From: Colius striatus
Taxonomy: Eukaryota; Chordata; Aves; Coliiformes; Coliidae
DNA: 64,000 bases
Direction of reading: 5' to 3'
Assembly (NCBI RefSeq): GCF_028858725.1
Contig: NC_084764.1
Span: 21,298,501-21,362,500 of the forward strand
A model generated the notes under the pieces. It was not told where the DNA came from and did no database searches. It was given only the letters and a program-made list of their open reading frames with translations. Below are positions 1-12,600 of this stretch, one piece after another; within the stretch, counting starts at the first letter, position 1, and each line of letters opens with the position of its first letter. The translations under genes were made by a program, and so were the position numbers.

Positions 1-637
1 TTAGGTTCTATTTTAGAAAAAAAGTCAGTCCTGAACTACGTAATTCAGCATCTTCTGGTGAAAAATACAGTTTACTTATTATCCTTAGGATGATCACAGC
101 TCAGAGGTTTTGTCTTGCTCTTAGCCATCAGTAGCATGGCAAGGTGAGAGCTCTTTTTGCACCGAAGGAGGTACAAAACTAGAAGCAGCATTCAGGAAAA
201 AAGGGGAGGGAAAGGAATGCAGCAGAGGCTGTCAGACTGAAACAACCTCTATTCTCTCCCTTCATTTTATTAGAGATTAAAAAGGATTTAAGGTGACAGA
301 GAAGTCAGTGCTCTCCTAAACTTAGAGAATTGCAGGTTGACAGAAAGACCATACAGCAAATTCACTTTCTTTCATACTGCCATTTATGAATTAGCTCACT
401 CCTGAGCACAACTGTGCAGCCATTGGCACTTTGTTTCCCCTCACTGCTCTATCATACTTTGTTCTGCAGCAGTTACACGTGTTGGCTAATAAAAGGTAAC
501 ATGACACAGAAGGTATAAGTGGAATAAGGGTTAAGCAATTTTTTTTTTTACATCAAACTCACATTATGTACTGCCTACACATTCATATTTTTGTTATTGC
601 TCATCCACACTAGTCTCCCAAGTCTCACGACAATTAC

Positions 638-3600
638 CTTCTTTGGCTTTTCTTTCAAAATCTCTCACTTCCAAAATGCCTCCCTGTTCATAATCTGAAA
701 AGGAAGAGGTGAGAAAACATTATCATAGACCTGAAAGCACTGGAGTTCTGTATGTAAGGTGGCCTTAGAGTGAGTGCAACTCAGTGATGCTGGGCTAGGA
801 CTGAGATCTACTGGTAACAGAAGGCAAAGCTGCAAGTATAAACAGAGCTCAGAGCACAAGTCTCATCTGCTGAACTGCACTGACAGATACACAGTCATTC
901 CCTGAAGGCATTTTGTGTATTTCCTCTTACTCAACACCATTCCTTCTCCCTGCTCCCCACAGCTCCAGCCCCCAGGGTTACTCTACCTTCTGCTTGATAT
1001 GTTCACACATAGTAGATTACTCCCAGCCAATTTACCAATTAGGTTGGTGTCAGCTGCTCGGTCATAGTAATAGGAGAAAGCATAGAAAGAACTTCCACGA
1101 ATTTCATCTGGTTGGTGCAGTTTTCCTTTGACAACCTTGAGTACTTCCAGGTAGCAAGGCTTGAATCCCGTTTCTCCTGTCAGAAAAAACACAGGTGAGG
1201 TGAGTCAAGCAGGCATATCCACAAGATGGAAGAATCAGTAGCAATAGGATGAAAAAGGGAAGAAGCATCAGAAGAGGTGATAAGAGCTATGGTCTTAGAT
1301 ATACCATCTGCAATAGAGCATGGCACCTGCATGCAGTCAAGGACTCCAAATCATCAAGTAAAAAGGGTTAGGAAGGGATCATAGCAATATCTGAAAGGTA
1401 TGCCATGCAGAGTCCTGTAGGTGCATGAAGAACTTTCTCCATCTCAGGAAAACCTCCCATTGTTATGTTCCGTGGTCACCAGAATCTCATTTACATTTGC
1501 TACTATCAGCTAGATAAAACCTTTCTTTCCTTCTCCAGCACACTAAGCTTATTAACCCACTCCACACACCAACTCTACAACTCTGCTCTCGCATTCCTCC
1601 CTGTTAGCAAAGCAAAGCAACCAGAGGGCTGTGTTCCACTCACAGGGGGCAGCGGCTCCACCTCCTGCATGCAGCATTAGGGATAGTATCTTAAGAAACA
1701 GTTCAACAAATGAGATACACTTTGGCCTACCAGTTATTGTAACCTAACTTAGCCACAGCTTTTGCACTTATATGGCTCAAAGCCATATAAAAAGCTCTCT
1801 TATTTGCACAAGAAACTCTTAACATTTCCTGTATGTTCTGGTTTAGCAAGGAGCAGCTTTTGGCTAAGTAACAGGGGGAGTGGGTTGCAGTGAAGACCCG
1901 GTAAAGAGTTTGCGGACCCTCCCCCGGCTCCTGGGTTCACACCCACCTCCGGCCCGGCTGGGCCAATCTGGCGCCTCTGCCATCACTATTTAGGGGACGG
2001 GAATTTGAAATGCGAGGCAGGAGGTGTAAGAGCGATACAAGATGGAGGCGGCCACACGGACCCTTCAGCCAGAGGAGGAAGGAAGGAGGAGCAGTAGACC
2101 GGAGACCCTTCTGCAAGCCGTGGCGAGAATACAAGCTGTGCCCCTGAAACCTGTGGAGATCCGTGGCAGGACTGAGAGCCACCAACAGCTCCATGTGAGT
2201 GAGCCCGGACGGGCGAGGGACTGTGTGGGGAGACAGCCATGGCCCAGGCCGTGCTGGAGAGCCTGCACGTCGCAGAGCAGCCCCACACGAGAGGCAGAGA
2301 GGAGCTGCAGCCTTTGGAATGGGTGCACGTCGGAGCAGCCCGTGCAGGGCTGCTGTGTGTGTGAGTTACCCCACGGACTCGCAGGGAGGACTGGTGTGGA
2401 GTTCACCCGTCCTGAGGAGGGACAGACGGCAGAAGCTACTGGGAGCAGACTGACTGAGACCTCCACTGCCTGCCCCCCCCGAACCGTTCGGGGGGGCCAA
2501 GGTAAAAACCCCGGGATCAGGGCTCTGAGCCCGGGAAGAGGGGAAGTGTGGCGGGAAGGTGTTCTTAAAAAGGCTGGTTGGACTTTCCATTGATGTATTA
2601 CTCTGGGTTGTTTCATTTTGGTTATGTTTTGGGTTTTTGGGGGTATGTTTTAGTCGATGTTGCATTAAATTATTTTCTGTTTTCTTCCCCAAGCCGAGTG
2701 GCCTGGTCTGTTTTGTCCTGGACCTTAAGCGGCAATTAAGCTCTCCCTGCCCTTGAGCAATTCTCAGCCTCTTCGGTACTTGAGGCTAATCGTGGTCTTT
2801 GTTCCCTGATGGGCCTAAACCACGACACTGTAAGACAGCATTTGTAGTAAGAGATCACAGCCAGAGTGCAGAGAATACAGGCCAGCTTCTTATAGCTTCA
2901 GGGTTTCTTTGGCTCTGTCAAAAGTCCACATCTAACTGGAGAGGTATCCTTCATAACCCAAAGTACCTGATGGAGTATAGGCTGAGGAAACACTCAGATT
3001 TGGGAGACAGACTTATGTGGCCAGATGCAGCAAGTTTCCTTGGCTCACCTTCTTTGTTGCCACCATACCAGTACCTCACTCCTCCGAAGTGCCACTCTGC
3101 CTCCAGCTGCTTTGGCAGACAAGAACTGCGGAACATCTGTCCATCCACAACTGGAATGAAACCAGACAGGAGAGGCAGGAAGGATGGAATTTAACATTTA
3201 ATGAAGTTACCAATCAATATGCAGAACGAGAGAAAAAAAAGGCTGAAAAGATTTTCATTAGGTCTTTAAGCAAAAGTATGGAAATATGATTTGCACAAAA
3301 TGATTCATTAAGGACTAGTCTCAGTCTGGAAAAGTTCTGGTTTGTTCTGAAGCTGCAGAGCAGCTGGGCTTGTCATTTGTTAATGACAGATAAGTGGTTC
3401 AAGGATATCTGGATAATGGCTGTTCACAACAGAAAACAAAAAACAAGAGGTGTATCTGTGTGTTTATTACAACCCTTAACAAAGAGCAGATAACCAAGAC
3501 AAACAAAGCAACTGAGCAAAGAAAACAAAAATTAAAACACTGACTAATGGCCACTACAGGATCAGATGAGTGTACCTTTGAAGGGTTCAGCCAGAAGTAC

Positions 3601-6600
3601 TGTAACTGATAAGAAGAAAATAGAATCATTGTGGCCAGCACAGGTCTCCCAGGAAAAAAGCAAACTCAGAATGGCAGAGGGGGATTGTGGGACTGCAAAA
3701 TTTTACTGGGACATAAAGAGGAAGGCTCAAAGGCAGAGAAAGAGGGAATTGAGGGATCAGGGAAGGACAAGTGCAGGAAAATGTAGGGGATGATAAAAGA
3801 AGGCAATCATAAGTAAAAAGGCAGCTGGTCAGTCTGCTCTTCAGGCTGAGCCTTGTGACCGGTCACTGCAGTCTGTCCTATCTTCTTCTTAAAATCCATC
3901 TAGCTGGCAAGAGAGAATCCAGAAGGTGAAAAGACCTCAGGCCCTGACCAGAGACTGGACAAAAGGCTCGAGGTCTGGGTGTGAAGACTGGAAAGGCTTA
4001 AGGCCTGTGTCAGACTGGAAAGACTCAGCAGCGTGAGTGTGCATTCAGGTTAGTAAGTGCCAGTGTGCAAGGTGCTCCTGGCCTTCAGGCTACATTAGTC
4101 AATGAATGCAACAGGAGATCTGGGGGAACAGAGCAGGCTAGGCAGATACTCGAGACACCTCTCAAGTAGGTTTGGTCTAATGAGCAAGGCTTAGGAAAAG
4201 GACCTGTTCACCCCGTTTGTGTTTCCATGGATGCTTGTAAAGCTGTGAGCCTGTGGCTGGCCATGTCTATAGGGTGTTTGTACGTTCCCATGTGTGCACT
4301 TCTGGAATTTGCATTCAATCTCACTGCTGGCTAAACCTGGAAACAGGGAAAAGCCCCTGTCTCCCAAGATAGCATCCAAACAAGCAGTACCCTGTTTCCA
4401 GGCAGATCTATGTCAGCAAAAACATAGAAAAGCATGAGACAGAGGAGATGGGAAATGGGTTGCTGACAAAAGACTAAGTCCAATCATCTCTTCAAAAATC
4501 TTTTATGTTTTATCATATGAACATACCTTCCATATTCAAAGCTCCAAGCGTTGCTAGTCTGGCAGCTTTTAGTCCCAACCCCAAATAGCTGCAAATAACC
4601 CAGATAGTACAGTTTTAATTCTTGCACAGCTAGTATGCTTCACCCATAGCCTCTTATGGAACGCTGAAACCAAATTTCCTTCCTCTGCTTTCCACAAGTC
4701 TCCCCTCTCTAAAACAGAGTTACCTTTGCTAGAACAATTCCAATTACCAAAAGAGTGTCATGTACCCAAAAACTACAAACAGTTGTAAAATGGGTAAATC
4801 TAAAACTACAGAAAGTGGTTAGAGCTAATGTGACAGTTCTATAAGACATTCACAAAAAGCAAAATGCACACTTAAAAACAGGGGAAAAGGATGTGAGGAG
4901 TGCATGGGGAAAACAATTGCCATTCTATAGCCATTCTTATCTCACACACATCAGACTGTCTGCTCTTAAGGCAGAACTAATAGGAGAAACTCATCTTTAT
5001 TTGACTCCACAGATTACTGCTACACTCATTACAAGTTAGGATGTGGACAACATTTATGAGAATGCCATTACATTTTGCTGGCTTCAGAAACAAAGACAGA
5101 TTAAAAATCTGTTGGCCTTTCATTCCCCTGCTCTGTGTTTGGCTACTTAACCCTTTAGTCATGTCAATACAAACATTTACATAATAAGCAGTTAAACTAG
5201 CCTCCATCTCCTTTTTTAGGAGATGATTTTTCAATCCCAATTAGTTTAAGTGATCTAATAGACTGTATTGGTGAATACAGCAATCAGGTACATCAGTAAA
5301 TTTAAACAGCAGGAGAGGAAGACCATTAAACCAGTTTTGCAGTCAAGTAAGTATATTCTGTAACGGACTGAGAAGAGTCACCCCACTCCTCACCCCACTA
5401 ATAATGGGCTGGCAGTAACTCTCTATTTTATATGGTCAAGTTCTCATGGGACTGTAAGTCATGTAGGTAAACTCTCTGGATTTCACTGCACACATCACAC
5501 AAACTTGTCAGCTTAATGTGGTAAGCACAATTATATTATTCCAGGCCAATTATCTCCTCCAATTGGTTCAATAATCTGTTGTGCTCCATGGTATCTGCAT
5601 GGTTGTTTCTGTCTTACAGTGGTCTAGATTTTACTTTTTGTCCAGTTGCTGTGAGATGTGCTATTTCAAACTAAAAATTATGAAGGAAATATTCTCAGGA
5701 TGGTTATCTTTCCAAATCTCCAGACAGGTTTTGACTACTAGTACAATATACAGCTTTCTGCTTGGTGCAGAAGATCTGGCTTGGATCCAGTAATAAGAAT
5801 TCTTCTCCTTAAATATAGTGACTGCTAATGCTTCCTCTTCATTTGACAGACTGTTTAATCACTGAATGGTAGGTGTTGGAAGGGACCATTAGAGATCATC
5901 TAGTTCAACCCCCCTGCAGAAGCAGGAGTTCCATGACATTGATTACCACTCTCTGGGTTCTGTTATTCAGTCATTAAATATATTTACTGTCATATGTATA
6001 TTGGCATATTTTTACTTACTTATATTGGCATATATTTACTTACTTTTTTGTACATATATATATTTAATGTCATATATATATTCTGTCATTCAGGCAGTTT
6101 AATATTCCTTTGCAATGATATTCACCATGAACCTGCAACATTGCCAGTCAGCTAATGTCATGTTCCATTTGTTTCAAGCAGATAAGAAAGACAGTAAAAA
6201 TGTCATGGTCCCAACTGCTGGTAAGGGAATGACATGGCCATTTGTGATTAGCTCAAGGACTGAGAAATACTGATTTCCCCAGCAAAGACAACAGCCTTTT
6301 TGTTCCTCACCTGTGGGTATAGAGCTTGTAGGTGCTGTTAAACATTTCAAATGAGGTAAGAAAATCCTCAGGGGTTTCTTTCAAAGTTTCCTAAAAGTTA
6401 AGTAAAAGAAGAAATCTTTTAGTTTCTATGATGCAATAAAGAATAAACAACTTGGATGTAATATCATAGATATATCCATAGGGTTTACTGCACAATAGTG
6501 CCCAGTGCTGTAATATCTGTAGCTATTAACACTGCTGTAACACAGGATACCTGACTTTTCCAGAGTATTTACAAGTTCCATATACAGTCCTCATCAAAAT

Positions 6601-9600
6601 CAGCTGCACTAGAAATGCTACAAACTTTTGCAAGTCAGACTAAACACCTCAGCTCAGGAACTCAGACGAACTGAAAAAGCAAAGTACAGGCCATGTTTTC
6701 ACAATGTTAAATGCCATGCTAATACTCAAGGAAAGCTTGTGACTACTAACTCCCAGGCTTAGGGCTGTTTTATCTCCTGGTTTAAGTGTTTTCCTTTAAA
6801 TTAACCTCTTGTGTACAGAAGAAAAACGTGAATAGAGGAAAATCGGAGGTAATAAGACATCTTTGTCCCACTAGTACTCAGTTCCTACCTTCTTGGCAGA
6901 CTTAACTCCTATATTCCTGTAAACCAGTTTAGAGCTCATTTACTGTTCCTTTGTTTCTAGTCCCCAAGACCTCAGTGCCACTTCCATCTTTTCTCATTCT
7001 CCCATCCGCTCTTGGCACTGTGCATTCACATGAGAAACTTAATTACTCTGGGCCAAGCAGCAGAATGTGAGGGAGGACTGAAGCTGCAGTCCCTGCAGCT
7101 ACCCTTCAATCAACCAGATACAGCAAAAAAACAAACAGATCTGGAATTGTAGAGTCTTAGACAGGTGCCCAAGCGAAGCTGAAAGATCTGGCAGTGTTCA
7201 GCTTGAATTTCTCCTGAACAAAGACAAACTGAAATTTGGTTTGGGTGTCAGGGAGATTTTCATCAGGATGGCAGTCACATCCTTGACCCAGCACCCCCAG
7301 ACCCTGCCATATTTTGAGTTCTGTTCCTAAACCTTGCATCACAAAAACTTTAAAAAGGGAGAGATCCTGAAAAAAACCCCAATTGTTTGGAGAAAACAAC
7401 TGGCTTTTTTCATGCCTTACTTGCACAGAACCAGAATTCCTCACACCTCTCTCAAATGAGGTAGACACTGCACCAGACAGACAACTTCATAATGATTATG
7501 ATTGGTTTTCAGTTGCTTATAATTTTGGTAATAATACCATTAAAAGCTTAACACCAGCTTAAAAAAAGCTCCATGCAGTCACCTATGTCCTATATTTGCT
7601 TGTAATCTGTAATCCATTAATGAATCTCTTATTATTACAGTACTTTGTTCAAAATGAACACAAGAGCAAACATGTGACAGCTTCAGATTGCAGGAAGGGG
7701 AAAAAAACTCCTCTGCAAATCAAAGGGGAAAATCTCTGCTAATTCCATTAGAGGGGGAAAAACTCCTCAGAAATATGATGAGCTACATAGTGCTTTTTTG
7801 TATGAACTTGACAATACAGACTAGAAGCAGACAGTGTACAAGCAGGCAACATGAACCTTGACTTCCACAGTGCCCTACAAATTCACACCGCTAGTCCTGG
7901 TCAGTAACAAAACCTCCAGGGCTTTTTCTGCAGGACTCCAAGGAGACATTTGAATCCTGAGCTGCAGTTCAGCTTACTTCACAGTTCTATTTAGTCTCCA
8001 AAACTCTGACATGCAACACCCTTTCCTGTTGGTCCAGTGCCTGCTTCAGCAGGTGTTATCAACACAAAGCAGAGGGCAAGCCCAGAGTGCTTCAGGCTCT
8101 GCCGAACAGGATAATGTTGCACACAATGTTTCAACATGAGACACCATTGCAGAACTAAAATATCCTGATATGCAAACCATGTCTTTTGTGGTTGCCCAAC
8201 ACCCTTTGAGAATCTCAATTTCTGTAAACAAAAAATATTAAATAAAAGACTCTGAATTTCAGACAGGGGGACAAAACCAGCTTCACAATGCCAACGTCCA
8301 GAACGCTGTAGTGCCCTTCCAATACCCATGTCATTTTCCCATGCAAATTACTGATTTGGGTTCCAGTTGAAATTGTTGCTAAAGAGCTATAGAATTCCCA
8401 ACAAATCTAGAAGAGATGGACTGAGGGGCAGAGAGGATTCTCAAGAGAAATGAGAATGAGAACAGGGCTGACTGTGCATTATAAAAGATGTTTGCCCCAT
8501 GAGACACTTCCCCTCCACCCTTCAAGATTTAGTAAGGCTCTGTTATCAGACTGGAATGGCAAAAAAAAACCCAACTAACTCAAATCAGACCCTACATTTC
8601 TTGTAATTTCTTGTAATATGCAAGAATACTCCCTGCAATGTTTGACATTTATTGAATACAAAATAATATCTGCATTAATGGGGCTTTCCCAGCCTGGGTC
8701 TAGAAAACAAAAGCTGTTTCTCTTTGGTTTTACTCATTTGCTTGCTTGCTTTTTATCCAGGCTCCTTTGTTTGCAAGGGCCTATCAGACAACTGTTGATG
8801 TCAAAAGGAACAGAAATACATGTTCTCTACACCACAGATGTTCTGCTTGTGCCAGCACTGACCAAATGCTATCAGCAAGCACAGCAGTGCTGAGGTCTTT
8901 CCACTGGTCCTGCAGTCCCAATATGGGCAATTTTAACCACCTCCTCACCTCCAATCGTGGCAGGAATGTAATTTGGGTTGAGGCTCCTCCCAGGTCCAGA
9001 GTCCCAACAGTATGCTGGTTCTGGCCAGACAGCTGCCCTGCAAACAACATCATGCTCAGAACAGCCCCAAGCACACAAATGCTGAAGTGGATACTGTGCA
9101 TGCATGTTCAGGCAGCCATCAAGTTATGACATGACCACAGCAACACAAGAGAGCTGATCTGCCCTCCAAAGACGAAAAACATCACAGAGAAAAGGTAGGC
9201 AAACAGAAGGTATCACAAAAATACAGGACCTCCTTGACTCCAATTTCCCCTCCAAAGAGGCAAAAGCAGAAAAATCTCTAGGCATCCAGCAAAAGCTGAA
9301 AGTAAGAGACAAAAGAAAGTAATCTCCTGCAGAAGACAGGACCGTAAGGACGGGTACACAAACACTGTAACCACCATATAGCTGGTCAAGAGCAGGAGGA
9401 GAGGAAAGACAGTAAAGCAGAACCAGCTATTATAATTTCTCTTCACCCACAGCAGCTTTTTTTTTTTGCTTGCTCACGTTATCAAGTAGAGCACGGATTT
9501 TCTTTCTCTTCCCTAGAGCCAGCAGAACTAAAGCACCAGCCCATCTCCTGGTACAGCTTTCTAAAACCTCGTTTCCCATCTTCTAACAGATTCACAGCAC

Positions 9601-12600
9601 CACTCCTCTATGTATGTTAGAGAAACCAGCCTGCCAGTGCCTCCCAGTCCTGAGTAAATCCTGGCACCAATTGGATTAAAATGCCTCCAGGGATGGCTCA
9701 TCCTCTGAAACAGTCTGCCCAAGACAAAACACTGCTTTAGCACTGGTGCCACAGTGGAGAGGAAAAGCAGGACATGGCAACCAAGGCAGAGAAGTTTAGG
9801 GTGATCACCTCCACAGAAGAGACTCAAGTCCATATTTAGAGAGAAATTATACAGAATTAACTACCTGTCAAGAAGTTCACAGTGATCCAGGCTAAAATTC
9901 CTGCAAAAAGTGAAAAAAGGAAAAAAGAAAGTCACCCTTGAATACTTCCATAAGCTTCTGCCCACCCCTACCAGCCCTCATTACTAACTTGACATAATCA
10001 CCCCATAAGTTTGTATTAATCTCTCAAGTGATATGATGCATTATTGAATGATTAAGATCTCATAAGCTGGGATAAGTAGAACATTTGTAATATTCATGCA
10101 ACTACAGCATGCACAAACCACATCTATTATCCAAACAACACACAAAGAAGTAACAAGCTGACACAATGCACGTCTCCTTGGGCACTTCTCCCAACCCCCA
10201 ACATTTCAGTTCCTAATCTGAAAACTGCATACACATTGCTGTGTGTTTTAATCCTGTGGTTTCTGTAGTTACACCACAGACACTGTGGTGACTAGTAAGA
10301 CAGAAACAATTCCTCTGACTCCTGACACAGGCAAATGTCACAGCAGAAGAGGTGAGACTTTTCAATAACCCTTGGCAGACTGCGCTGTGCTCTGTTGTGC
10401 CTCATTGGTCCTGCTCCCTGTCAGTACAAGACTTCTCCCTGCTACACAATGCCCATTAATCCCAGTGACATATTATGCACTGCATCGTATTGCGTGGAAT
10501 ACCTGCAGACTTCATGTTACTTTGCCTTTTTTATTGGCCCACATGGGCAAATTTTGCTCTCTAATCTTCCTCCATTTATTAGTTGTTTAAGCACTGTGAC
10601 AATTCTTTTTGCTTTCCCTGAACACCTTCCAAACTGGCAATATATCTGCCACAACGAGGTGTTCAGAACTGAATGTAATGTCACAAATGGCTCTCATCAG
10701 TCATCCATACAGAAGGGTTATTACCTGCCTGTTCTCCAATGTAGTATGTCTGCCTATATAGCCAAAAATGTTACAGTGGTCTTTTCTGCACTGCAAAATC
10801 ATCACTCACTCCAGATTTACAACATAGTTCACTTTTTCCTGTGTTTACTTTCTTTGCAACTTTCCTAGCTGCATTTTTACAATTGGAATTTATTTCTTAA
10901 CTTACTATTTTATTATGTATTTCATTAGTTATTTCTTTTAAGATTTCCAGTTCTCTTTCATTCTCCTATGATATTCCAAATGCTTCCAATCTTAACTCAA
11001 AAACAATGAGCTAATCAGAATAGATTATTTTTAATACTAATACTGCAGAAGTTAATAGGTACTTTCAATAAACTTCCTCCCTTGCTGTATAACAGGGCAG
11101 CTGTTCCGAGGTGGCCACCATTTTTCCCCCACCATTTCCCAAAAGCAGGCTTAAGCTGTTTAGCCTGCAGTAGCCTGCACACTTACTTCTGAGATGAGGC
11201 TCTCTTCTGGAACCTAAGGTTTTGGATGAACCTTCATCTAGCTAACTCATAAATCAATTTGTGCATTCGTAGCCTAACAGATGACTAAATAATCAACACC
11301 TCCTAGGAAAAGCAGGATTGATTTTTTAGTTAATCAAACACAGCTAGAAACCTTTAACTTTTTCTCGGTTTAGTGACTGTTTCTCTTTCCCTCTCATGTC
11401 CATAAAATACCTCTCTCACACTTTCCCCAACTCTCCTTTGCTTTCACTTTTTCTTCCTTCCAAAACATACCTTCATAAGATCCATCCATGATGCTAACAC
11501 TGTCCTCTGGAACAAGAAACGGTGATTCCTCAAAGACTTCTTTCACCTGAAGAAAGAAATAATTATTACATTCCTTGGTCTTACGAGCCTTCGTCTGCTC
11601 TGATGACAACACAGAAAGCTTTCTTTCCACAGCAGTATAAAATAAGACAAGTGTGTGGAGTAGACAAAACTCTTCTTCTTTCAAGGGCCAGGAAAGAAAG
11701 GAACAAGTATTGTAGGTCTCTATCCCCAAGCCTTCTAGCCACATCAAGACAGAAGATTTCAGGACCATACAACAAAGCCTGTGGGTTTCATGCTGTCATG
11801 AATTACAATCACTTTTCATAGATGAAATTCTCTTATGCAAAGTACAATGGAAGATGAAACAGAAAGAGCAATACTAGTGCAACCAAAAGATCTTAATAGT
11901 ACCTCCAAAAGCAGAGCCTGAGCTTTCTCTTCTGACAGCAAGCGCAGTCCAGCTGTGGCTTTTAACACTACTGGAGTCTTCTTCCAGAGATGAGGTGGCA
12001 CAGCATCTATGGCCATATCCAGCAATCTTTTGACAGATTCAGCACCCTAAAAGGAAAAAGATTTTGTTTTTCTTATGATTTCCTCCTACAGATCATCAGA
12101 AAACAGGCCTCATAATTACCCATCAACACTAGTGAAACCACTAGCAGAAGACATCTCACCCACACCCAAGCTAAGGATAAAAATCTGTGCTAGGTATCTC
12201 CGAAGAACCTTAAAGAAAATATCTGCATTGGAAGGATGAGCGTATTCAGAGAGGTATCTTAGGTGACAGGTATGTCAGTTTGTGGAAATTATTATTTGAA
12301 ATGGAGGGTGATTACCTGACAAACCCAGACATCTTGCAGCACAATTAAACTAAATGGTACAATTACTGACTGAAGTTGCAAGTCAGGAAAAGTGTCTGTA
12401 GATTTCGCTAAAATGCAATATAAGAACTCCAAGTGTGTCCATGGCAAATAGTGTAATTAAAATGTCAGCTGCAGAATGGTTACCACACAAGGTACAGGCA
12501 TCACTGTTGGGCTCTCAATTATTTACACCGCTCTAACAACTACCATTTGGCATTAGCAATTAACATTCTCCTGTGAAGTTTCCAGAAGTTTCTCTAGGAA

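Noticed and set aside
1-637. Final coding exons of ENTPD5
   Set aside because: I scanned the minus strand for the conserved C-terminal motifs and found none, so the remaining exons must be left of the window.
2042-2616. 183-codon frames on both strands as a host gene
   Set aside because: They lie wholly inside the solo LTR and are open on both strands because the DNA is GC-rich. No domain was recognised.
10395-10868. 157-codon plus-strand frame as a small gene
   Set aside because: Its second half is a decayed antisense CR1 segment, and no splice context or similarity supports coding.
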